5,636 nucleotides of DNA, taken from contig CAZYXU010000207.1 of assembly GCA_964650945.1 (NCBI GenBank), positions 1-5,636 on the forward strand, given 5' to 3'. The translations under genes and the position numbers were made by a program. Origin of the DNA: JAXGPF01 sp964650945 (GTDB taxonomy: Bacteria > Verrucomicrobiota > Kiritimatiellia > JAAZAB01). The notes below the pieces were generated by a model. It saw nothing but the letters and a program-made list of their open reading frames with translations, ran no database searches and had not been told where the DNA came from. Below are positions 1-5,490 of the stretch, one piece after another (the stretch's first letter is position 1; each line of letters starts with the position of its first letter).

Positions 1-564
1 TCCAGCTTTGAAGGCATGGGCGCCAGCCGCGAGGCGCAGTTTTCGGCGCTGGCGGAGCCGGCGCTGATCGTCGGCCTGGCCGCGCTGGTCTGCGCCACCG
101 GCCGCCTCTCCCTGTCGGGAATTTTCGCCGCTCTGGGCACAGCGCCAGCGGCCAACATCCCGGCCATCGTGCTGGTGGCGGCAGCGCTGTTGATTGTCTT
201 CCTGGCCGAAAATTCACGCATCCCGGTGGACGATCCCAACACCCACCTGGAACTCACCATGATCCACGAGGTGATGATCCTGGACTATTCCGGTCCGGAC
301 TTGGCGATGATTTTATACGCCGCCACGCTGAAGCTGTGGGTGCTGGGCGCGCTGATCGTCAACCTGGCGCTGGCGCTGACGGATTTGCGCGGCGCCGTTC
401 TCGCGGCCGCCTTCGCCGGGGGCATGCTGGTCCTGGCGGTGGCGGTCGGCATCATCGAATCGTCCATGGCCCGCTTGAGCCTGATCAAGGTGCCCCGGCT
501 GCTGGCCGGCGCCCTGGTGCTGGCCGTGCTGGCATTCTCCTTTATCGTGAGGTCGGCAACATGA
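1..564 (+). CDS. hyfC: HyfC/HycD-like (NuoH-like) membrane subunit of an Ehr-type complex, 5' end outside window
   Basis: The frame is open from the first base, so this is the last 187 residues of a longer protein (family about 300-320). It is the NuoH-type membrane anchor that joins the ion-translocating arm to the peripheral electron-transfer module. Seen directly: near the visible start, FEGMGASREAQFSALAEPAL, the NuoH/HycD-type cytoplasmic loop motif; at visible residues 70-96, AENSRIPVDDPNTHLELTMI followed by HEVMILDY, a signature of HyfC/HycD/Ech-type subunits rather than of true complex I NuoH; and ESSMARLSLIKVPRLL at 153-168. About five hydrophobic helices remain (near 19-36, 53-69, 104-126, 131-152, 167-183). 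Its stop codon overlaps the start of the next gene as ATGA (561-564), indicating translational coupling. Family assignment is firm; the hyfC symbol is by homology and does not imply H2 production. Confidence 0.93.
   Translation, partial: SSFEGMGASREAQFSALAEPALIVGLAALVCATGRLSLSGIFAALGTAPAANIPAIVLVAAALLIVFLAENSRIPVDDPNTHLELTMIHEVMILDYSGPDLAMILYAATLKLWVLGALIVNLALALTDLRGAVLAAAFAGGMLVLAVAVGIIESSMARLSLIKVPRLLAGALVLAVLAFSFIVRSAT
549..552 (+). promoter_or_regulatory. Ribosome binding site for the HyfE-like gene
   Basis: GAGG lies 8 bases before the ATG at 561, inside the last codons of the preceding gene. It decides the start, because the HyfE frame is also open far upstream (back to at least 336) where the translation is only a shadow of hyfC. 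Confidence 0.6.
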
Positions 565-1205
565 CCGCCCTGACCGACACCATCCTCGTCCTGCTGATCC
601 TGTCGGGTTTCGCCCTGCTGAATTCCAGCCGGCTGGGCGCCAGCATCCGCCTCGCGGCCCTGCAGGGCGTCCTGGCCGGACTGCTGCCGGCGGCGATGAG
701 CGGGCACGGGGTATCGCTGCGCATCCTGGCCACCGGCGCGGTGGTGATCGTGATGAAAGGCCTGGTTTTCCCCCGCCTGCTGTTCCGCGCCCTGCGCGAA
801 TCCGATACCCGCCGCGAGCAGCAGCCCCTGCTGGGGTACATGACTTCGCTGATTTTTGGCGTCCTCGGGCTCCTATGCGCTTTCTGGCTGGATGCGCGGC
901 TGGATTTGGCGGTCCCGCCCGCCTCCCGCCTGGTCGTGCCGACGGCGGTCGCCACGATGTTGACGGGCCTTTTCCTGATCGTCACCCGCCGCATCGCCCT
1001 CAGCCAGGTGATTGGCTTCCTCACGCTCGAAAACGGAATTTACGCTTTCGGCCTGGCGATTGTCGGCGATGTGCCCGTGCTGATCGAGTTGGGCGTGCTG
1101 ATGGATGTTTTTGTGGCGGTGTTCGTGATGGGCATTGCCATTTGCCATATCAACCGCGAATTCGACCACATGGATTCCGACCGGTTGACGACATTGAAGG
1201 GTTGA
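561..1205 (+). CDS. hyfE: HyfE-like membrane subunit
   Basis: A 214-residue integral membrane protein, close to the 216 residues of E. coli HyfE. HyfE-type proteins belong to the membrane arm of hydrogenase-4-like complexes and carry a NuoK-like C-terminal half. Seen directly: about six to seven hydrophobic segments, and in the second half QVIGFLTLENGIYAF (residues 149-163), with membrane Glu157 in the typical LENGI setting. The next helix, VLIELGVLMDVFVAVFVMGI (173-192), carries Glu176 and Asp182. NuoK-like acidic residues of this kind form part of the proton path. The polar tail ends with HINREFDHMDSDRLTTLKG. The start at 561 is chosen because it overlaps the previous stop as ATGA, is preceded by GAGG, and gives the usual family length. 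The next gene begins three bases after the stop. Confidence 0.93.
   Translation: MTALTDTILVLLILSGFALLNSSRLGASIRLAALQGVLAGLLPAAMSGHGVSLRILATGAVVIVMKGLVFPRLLFRALRESDTRREQQPLLGYMTSLIFGVLGLLCAFWLDARLDLAVPPASRLVVPTAVATMLTGLFLIVTRRIALSQVIGFLTLENGIYAFGLAIVGDVPVLIELGVLMDVFVAVFVMGIAICHINREFDHMDSDRLTTLKG
1196..1201 (+). promoter_or_regulatory. Ribosome binding site for the HyfF-like gene
   Basis: GAAGGG ends 7 bases before the ATG at 1209. It sits inside the last codons of hyfE, consistent with coupled translation. Confidence 0.55.
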
Positions 1206-1208
1206 AAC

Positions 1209-2690
1209 ATGCATGCGGAATGGTTGTTGCCCAGCCTGGCGCTACTGCCGGCGTTGCTGGCCGGCGTCTGCCTGCGGCTCCGATCGCCGCGGGCGATTTT
1301 ACGGGTTTGCGCCGGCGGCACGCTGGCCGCGGCTTTGCTCGCGGGCTGCGCCGCCGGGCTGGCGCTGCGCCTGGGTCCGCTGACGGCCGCCGCCGGCTGG
1401 TTTTGGCTGGACGCGCTGTCAGCCTGCCACATGCTGGTGATGGCCATGGTTTTCTCCATCGCGGCCATTTTCGGCGGGAGTTATTTCCGCGCCGAAATTG
1501 ACGGCGGCCGGCTGACCCGCAAGCTGGCCCGGCGTTATGGCAGCCTCTGGTTCGGATCGCTGGCGGCCATGCTGCTGGTGCTGATCGCCAACAATCTGGG
1601 CATCATGTGGGTGGGCATCGAAGCCACCACGCTGCTGACGGCTTTCCTGATCTGCATGCATGCCACGCCGGCCGCGCTGGAGGCGATGTGGAAATATCTG
1701 CTGATGTGCTCGGTCGGCGTCGCCCTGGCTTTCACAGGCACGCTGTTGATCGCCGCGTCAGCGGCGCCGGCGGCCTTGCAGGGCGCGGACGTGATGCTCT
1801 GGACAAACTTGCGGAGCGTCGCCCCGCAGCTCCATCCCGCGCTGATCAAGGCCGGCTTTATTTTCCTGGTCATCGGCTACGGCGCCAAGGCCGGGCTGGC
1901 GCCGATGCATAACTGGCTGCCGGACGCCCACAGCCAGGCGCCGGGGCCGGTTTCGGCGATTTTTTCCGGGTTTCTCCTGAACGCCGCGCTCTACGGCATC
2001 CTGCGCTGCCTGCCCCTGGTGGAGGCGGCCACCGGCAATACCGGCTGGGGGCGCGGCATCCTCGTGGCTTTCGGGCTGCTGTCGGTCGTCATGGCGGCGG
2101 CGTTAATCGTCACCCAGCATGATATCAAGCGGCTGCTGGCATATTCCAGCGTGGAACATATCGGCATCATGGCGCTGGGCTTCGGGCTGGGCGGACTGGG
2201 CGCCATGGCCGCCCTGTTCCACATGTTCAGCCATTCGCTTGCCAAAACCCTGGCCTTCTGTTGCGCCGGCCGGCTGGGCCAGATTTACGGCACCCACGAT
2301 ATGCAGCGCATGGGAGGGCTGCCGTCGGTCTCGCCCTGGCTGGGCGCGGGCTTGCTGACCGCGTTGCTGACCCTGATCGGCGCCGCGCCGTTCGCTTTGT
2401 TTGTCAGCGAATTCCTGATCATGAAAGCCGCCGTGGACCAGGGGAACCTGGCGGCGGCCGGCATCCTGCTCGCCGGGCTGGCAGTGGTGTTCATCGTGGT
2501 GCTGCGCCGCATGATCGCCCTGGCCTGGAATCCCGCCGCCGGCGCGCCGCCGCCGCAACGCGCGCATTGGACGGAAATCCTGCCGATTGCCGCCGGGCTG
2601 GCAGTGTTGCTGGCGCTGGGCTTGTACTGGCCGGCGCCGCTGGCGCGCAGCCTGGAAAGCGCGGCCGCCATCCTGGGAGGGAGCCCATGA
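1209..2690 (+). CDS. hyfF: HyfF-like (NuoM/NuoL/Mrp antiporter-type) proton channel subunit
   Basis: A 493-residue polytopic protein of the proton-conducting antiporter family (E. coli HyfF is about 526). Channel residues of this family are visible in order: Glu138 in WVGIEATTLL and Lys162 in MWKYLLM, the Glu/Lys pair of the first half-channel; Lys227 followed by His234 and His241 in GAKAGLAPMHNWLPDAHS; Lys307 in HDIKRLLAYSSVEHIG; His342 and Lys346 in HMFSHSLAKTLAF; and Glu401 in LFVSEFLIMKA, where NuoM-type proteins have their terminal acidic residue. The chain ends soon after the last helix, so it lacks the long lateral helix of NuoL. It starts 3 bases after hyfE and its TGA overlaps the next ATG (2687-2690). 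It should pump or conduct H+ (or Na+) across the cytoplasmic membrane; ion specificity cannot be read from sequence. A second, HyfB-like antiporter subunit may lie upstream of the window. Confidence 0.94.
   Translation: MHAEWLLPSLALLPALLAGVCLRLRSPRAILRVCAGGTLAAALLAGCAAGLALRLGPLTAAAGWFWLDALSACHMLVMAMVFSIAAIFGGSYFRAEIDGGRLTRKLARRYGSLWFGSLAAMLLVLIANNLGIMWVGIEATTLLTAFLICMHATPAALEAMWKYLLMCSVGVALAFTGTLLIAASAAPAALQGADVMLWTNLRSVAPQLHPALIKAGFIFLVIGYGAKAGLAPMHNWLPDAHSQAPGPVSAIFSGFLLNAALYGILRCLPLVEAATGNTGWGRGILVAFGLLSVVMAAALIVTQHDIKRLLAYSSVEHIGIMALGFGLGGLGAMAALFHMFSHSLAKTLAFCCAGRLGQIYGTHDMQRMGGLPSVSPWLGAGLLTALLTLIGAAPFALFVSEFLIMKAAVDQGNLAAAGILLAGLAVVFIVVLRRMIALAWNPAAGAPPPQRAHWTEILPIAAGLAVLLALGLYWPAPLARSLESAAAILGGSP
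2675..2683 (+). promoter_or_regulatory. Strong ribosome binding site deciding the large-subunit start
   Basis: GGGAGGGAG contains a full GGAGG (2676-2680), 6 bases before the ATG at 2687. It settles the start: the frame stays open upstream to at least 2261, but that stretch lies wholly inside hyfF and encodes low-complexity Arg/Ala/Gly-rich sequence. Confidence 0.75.
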
Positions 2691-4261
2691 ACAAGTCCGC
2701 CCTGCTGCTGAACAACGCGGCCATCCCACTGGACGCTGTGCCGGATCTGGCGCTACCGGCATTCCGGGAACATATCTTGGAGGGCGTCCGGCAGGGCGCC
2801 CGCATCGCCGCGCTGTTCGGCTGCCCGGCCGGGGGCGCGCTCCGGCTGTTTGCCGTGCTCGCCTGGGCGGACCGCGGCCGGCTCACGGCCGCTTCCGCGC
2901 GCGCCCCGCGGCGCTATCCGGCCATCACCCCGGAATGCCCGCAGGCCCACCTCTTCGAGCGCGAGCTTGCCGAGCAGTGGCAGATCGAACCGGCAGGCCA
3001 TCCCTGGCTCAAGCCGGTGCGCTTCCCGGGGCGCGCGGCGGCGGCGCCATCGGATGCGTCACCCCTTGACGCCACTACCGGACAGATGCTTAACCCCGTG
3101 ACGCCGCTACCAGGGGAACGCGCGCAAACTCCGCCCGGGCAATGCGGAGTAATGGATTTCTTTCAAATCGCCGGCGCGGAAATCCACGAGGTGGCGGTGG
3201 GACCGGTGCATGCCGGCATCATCGAGCCCGGCCATTTCCGGTTCCAATGCCACGGGGAGACGGTGCACCACCTGGAAATCTCGCTGGGCTACCAGCATCG
3301 CGGCGTGGAACAAGCCCTGGCCGGCGGGCCCGACCGGCGCACGCTGCATTACATGGAAACCCTGGCCGGCGACACCACGATCGGACACGCCACCGCTTAT
3401 TGCCGGATCATCGAAGCCCTGGCGCAATGCCGCGTCCCGGCCCGCGCGCAGGCCCTCCGCGGCATCGCGCTCGAGTTGGAGCGCATCGCCAACCACATCG
3501 GCGACCTCGGGGCACTCGCGGGCGACATCGGATTCTTGCCGACCATGTCCTTCTGCGGGCGGATCCGGGGCGATATCCTCAACCTGACGGCCCGGCTGTG
3601 CGGCAACCGTTTCGGCCGCCGCCTGATTGTTCCCGGCGGCGCGGGCTACGACCTGGACCGCGTCCAGGCCGCGGAACTGCGCGCCCGGCTGGACCAGGCC
3701 ATGGCCGACGCCGCCACGGCCATCGGCCTGCTCTGGGAAACGCCGTCCGTGCTCGCCCGCTTCGAGAACACCGGCGCGGTCCCGCGCGAACTGGCCGCGG
3801 AAATCGGCCTGGTGGGGGTCGCCGCGCGCGCCTGCGGACTGGACCGCGACGTCCGGCGCGACTTCCCGGACGGCATCTTCCAGATGGCGCAAATCCCCGT
3901 CGCCACCTGGCATACGGGCGATGTTTTCGCCCGCGCCTTCGTGCGCTGGCTGGAAACGCAGCGCTCCGCCGCGTTCATCCGCGACCTATTAAACACCCTG
4001 CCCGAGGAATCCGTCCGCGTCCCCTGCGCGGGGGAGTTGCCGCCGGAACATCTGGCCGTGGCCCTGACCGAGGGCTGGCGCGGCGAAATCTGCCACGCCG
4101 CCGTCACCGACGCCGCCGGCCGGTTCGCCGGCTACAAGGTGGTCGACCCCTCGTTCCATAACTGGTTCGGCCTGGCGCAGGCCATGCGCGGCCAGCAGAT
4201 TTCCGACTTCCCGCTTTGCAACAAGAGTTTCAACCTGTCCTATTGCGGCCACGATTTGTAA
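2687..4261 (+). CDS. hyfG: HyfG/HycE-like large subunit (NuoC-NuoD fusion) without [NiFe] cysteine ligands: Ehr type
   Basis: 524 residues. Residues about 1-115 are a NuoC (30 kDa)-like domain with TPECPQAHLFERELAEQW (81-98) and HPWLKPVRF. Residues about 116-155 are a poorly conserved Pro/Ala-rich linker. From about 160 on it is a NuoD/hydrogenase large-subunit domain: VGPVHAGIIEPGHFRF (171-186), ISLGYQHRGVEQ (198-209), ELERIANHIGDLGALAGDIGF (263-283, shown to 282 by ELERIANHIGDLGALAGDIG). The two [NiFe] motifs are present in position but stripped of cysteine: A227-G-D-T230-xxx-H234 replaces CGxCxxxH, and D487-P-S489-F-H-N492 replaces DPCxxC. No other CxxC pair exists in the protein. About 32 residues follow, ending FPLCNKSFNLSYCGHDL, so the usual C-terminal processing is not expected. 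Known: large subunits like this define Ehr complexes, whose catalytic reaction is unresolved. It begins by ATGA overlap with hyfF. It is not predicted to make or oxidise H2. Confidence 0.93.
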   Translation: MNKSALLLNNAAIPLDAVPDLALPAFREHILEGVRQGARIAALFGCPAGGALRLFAVLAWADRGRLTAASARAPRRYPAITPECPQAHLFERELAEQWQIEPAGHPWLKPVRFPGRAAAAPSDASPLDATTGQMLNPVTPLPGERAQTPPGQCGVMDFFQIAGAEIHEVAVGPVHAGIIEPGHFRFQCHGETVHHLEISLGYQHRGVEQALAGGPDRRTLHYMETLAGDTTIGHATAYCRIIEALAQCRVPARAQALRGIALELERIANHIGDLGALAGDIGFLPTMSFCGRIRGDILNLTARLCGNRFGRRLIVPGGAGYDLDRVQAAELRARLDQAMADAATAIGLLWETPSVLARFENTGAVPRELAAEIGLVGVAARACGLDRDVRRDFPDGIFQMAQIPVATWHTGDVFARAFVRWLETQRSAAFIRDLLNTLPEESVRVPCAGELPPEHLAVALTEGWRGEICHAAVTDAAGRFAGYKVVDPSFHNWFGLAQAMRGQQISDFPLCNKSFNLSYCGHDL

Positions 4262-4264
4262 GGA
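4259..4264 (+). promoter_or_regulatory. Ribosome binding site for the ferredoxin-NuoB fusion gene
   Basis: TAAGGA overlaps the stop codon of the large-subunit gene and ends 8 bases before the ATG at 4273. It favours this start over the later in-frame ATG at 4318, which has no comparable upstream motif. Confidence 0.6.
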
Positions 4265-4272
4265 CCTGAAAA

Positions 4273-5058
4273 ATGAGCAGCCTGCTGATCACCCGCCTGC
4301 GCCAGGGATACCATACCATGCGCTACCCGGACGGCCCGGCGCCCCAATTGCCGGAACGTTTTACCGGCCGCCCCGCCATCCGCCCCGGCGCCTGCGGCCC
4401 GGACTGCCATGCCTGCGCGGATATCTGCCCGACCGGCGCCATCACGCGCACGGGGCCGATGGCGCAAATTGACCTGGGCCGCTGCATCTTCTGCGCCAGG
4501 TGCCGGGATGCCTGCCCGGCGCGGGCGATCGCATTCACCGCCGATCATCGCCTGGCGGCGCGCCGGCGCGGGGAACTGCTGACGGACAACGGCGTCCTCC
4601 CGGAATGGGCTGACGTTGGCCGGGATGCCATCAAAAAGCTGTTCGGCCGCTCGCTGAAGTTGCGCCAGGTGAGCGCCGGGGGCTGCAATGCCTGCGAAGC
4701 CGACACCAACGTGCTCAACACCCTGGCCTGGGATTTGGGACGGTTTGGCATCCAATTCGTCGCCGCGCCCCGGCATGCCGACGGCCTGCTGATCACGGGG
4801 CCCGTCACCAAAAATATGGAACTGGCGCTGCGCAAAACATATGACGCCGTGCCGGCGCCCAAGATCGTCATCGCCGTCGGCGCCTGCGCCATTGCCGGCG
4901 GACCCTACGCCGGGCATGCGGAAGTCTGCAATGGCGCGGACGGCCTGCTGCCGGTGGATCTCTACATCCCCGGCTGCCCGCCCCACCCCCTCACCATCCT
5001 GGACGGCTTGCTCCGGCTGCTGGGGCGGTTGCCGGCAGCGCGCCAGCCGGCATCGTAG
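4273..5058 (+). CDS. hyfI: Fused ferredoxin (HyfH/HycF-like) and NuoB/HyfI-like small subunit
   Basis: 261 residues in two modules. The N-terminal module (about 34-90) is a 2x[4Fe-4S] ferredoxin: C41-C45-C48-C52-P, then C71-C74-C77-C81-P in GRCIFCARCRDACPARAI, very like HycF/HyfH. The first motif has Cx3C where Cx2C is usual. After a linker (about 91-128) comes a NuoB/hydrogenase small-subunit domain with GGCNACEADTN (C138, C141), TGPVTKNMELALRKTYDA, GACAIAGG (C205) and PGCPPHP (C235), a complete ligand set for the proximal [4Fe-4S] cluster. The CxxC form is the hydrogenase type, not the CC tandem of complex I. Three clusters are predicted, carrying electrons from a soluble or membrane-side donor to the interface with the large subunit. 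In E. coli Hyf/Hyc these modules are separate proteins. The gene follows the large subunit by 11 bases and ends the visible operon. The symbol reflects the NuoB-like part only. Confidence 0.92.
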   Translation: MSSLLITRLRQGYHTMRYPDGPAPQLPERFTGRPAIRPGACGPDCHACADICPTGAITRTGPMAQIDLGRCIFCARCRDACPARAIAFTADHRLAARRRGELLTDNGVLPEWADVGRDAIKKLFGRSLKLRQVSAGGCNACEADTNVLNTLAWDLGRFGIQFVAAPRHADGLLITGPVTKNMELALRKTYDAVPAPKIVIAVGACAIAGGPYAGHAEVCNGADGLLPVDLYIPGCPPHPLTILDGLLRLLGRLPAARQPAS

Positions 5059-5068
5059 CTGCCGGCAA
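5029..5068 (+). terminator. Perfect inverted repeat spanning the operon's last stop codon (possible transcript-end structure)
   Basis: TTGCCGGCAGC (5029-5039) is exactly complementary to GCTGCCGGCAA (5058-5068): an 11-bp GC-rich stem with an 18-base loop that contains most of the TAG stop codon. No run of T follows, so it is not a standard intrinsic terminator. It could protect the mRNA 3' end, pause transcription, or simply reflect the palindrome GCCGGC recurring here. Confidence 0.35.
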
Positions 5069-5079
5069 TGCCGGTCGGA

Positions 5080-5126
5080 AAGACTTGCGATGACCTGCGT
5101 CCCGAAATCGACGCGGGCAAGGTCTT
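5080..5126. terminator. Imperfect compound hairpin between convergent genes, candidate bidirectional terminator
   Basis: Outer arms AAGACTTGC (5080-5088) and GCAAGGTCTT (5117-5126) pair with one bulged G. Inside them GCGTC (5097-5101) pairs with GACGC (5110-5114) around an 8-base loop. It lies between two convergent genes ending at 5058 (plus) and 5140 (minus). The 3' flanks are only weakly T-rich on either strand, so termination is a guess from structure and position. Confidence 0.3.
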
Positions 5127-5139
5127 AAACCGCTGGGCG

Positions 5140-5382
5140 CTACGGTTCGGAGAGTCGCCGCAGGACTTGTATCCATTGCCGCAGATTCTTCTCCGCGAGC
5201 TTGGCGTCGGTCAGCTCCTTTTCCTGGTGCGCGACATAGGTGTTCCGGAAGTTGTTGATGTCGGTGACGGCGGCCAGCAGGTCCCCGGCCCGTGCGGCTC
5301 GCACCCGGTGCGCACTCGGTTCCTGCCACGTCTCAAACAGGGGTTCGAGAACGGATGGATTGACGAAGTACGGATCTGGCAT
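5140..5382 (-). pseudogene. 80-residue possible deletion relic of a larger restriction/helicase- or HEPN-type gene
   Basis: An intact 80-codon frame starting at the ATG at 5382 (CGGGGG 6 bases before it is a weak ribosome site) and ending at TAG (5142-5140). The composition is protein-like and balanced, unlike the overlapping frames. Its head, MPDPYFVNPSVLEPLFETW plus QEPSAHRVRA, resembles from memory the N-termini of large DEAD/DEAH helicase or type III restriction-like proteins. Its tail, DINNFRNTYVAHQEKELTD (41-59) followed by a Leu/Trp helix, resembles a protein C-terminus and has Arg46-Asn-x4-His52, the form of a HEPN RNase motif (Rx4-6H). The two halves meet near residues 31-36. At 80 residues it is too short for either family's complete domain, so I read it as an in-frame internal deletion or chimera. 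In-frame TAA at 5406-5404 rules out a longer start on this frame. It could also be a genuine small protein; no function is assigned. Confidence 0.5.
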
Positions 5383-5490
5383 TCGACGCCCCCGAAATTT
5401 ACCTTATCTCTTACCAACGACCAGCGCTAAACACACACTATACTACTACAGATTGTGGTTCATTGCCGCATAACCGGAAAAACACACAAT
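5383..5490. other. AT-richer intergenic gap, possibly containing the promoter of the minus-strand small gene
   Basis: A 108-base gap whose base composition is clearly lower in GC than the rest of the window. Read on the minus strand it has TATAGT (5442-5437), acceptable as a -10 box, but no convincing -35 at the right distance (CAATGA at 5465-5460 is the nearest). The nonamer AAACACACA occurs twice on the plus strand (5429-5437 and 5480-5488). No gene was seen here. Confidence 0.3.

Noticed and set aside
2261..2686. Upstream open extension of the large-subunit frame
   Set aside because: It lies within hyfF, reads as Arg/Ala/Gly-rich shadow sequence, and the strong GGAGG and ATGA overlap fix the start at 2687.
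3107..3913. Long minus-strand open frame opposite the large-subunit gene
   Set aside because: A shadow caused by high GC and third-position bias; its Gly/Ala/Arg/Gln-rich translation has no domain features and the plus strand is clearly coding.
3356..4261. Calling the locus a formate hydrogenlyase or hydrogenase-4
   Set aside because: Gene order matches, but the large subunit has none of the four [NiFe] cysteines, so H2 chemistry is not supported. No formate dehydrogenase or hyp maturation gene is visible either.
4240..4986. Long minus-strand open frame opposite the ferredoxin-NuoB gene
   Set aside because: The plus strand encodes twelve correctly spaced cluster cysteines; the minus translation is compositionally biased and motif-free.
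1..5058. Calling the locus a NADH dehydrogenase (complex I) operon
   Set aside because: The NuoH-like subunit has HyfC/HycD-type motifs, a HyfE subunit is present, NuoC and NuoD domains are fused, and the NuoB-like domain has CxxC rather than the CC tandem. No NuoE/F/G-like gene is visible.
5068..5430. Plus-strand open frame of 120 codons in the right-hand region
   Set aside because: It overlaps the more protein-like minus-strand frame 5140-5382, has no clear ribosome site, and shows no recognisable motif.
5436..5465. Full sigma-70 promoter for the small minus-strand gene
   Set aside because: Only the -10-like TATAGT is acceptable; no -35 box with proper spacing is visible.
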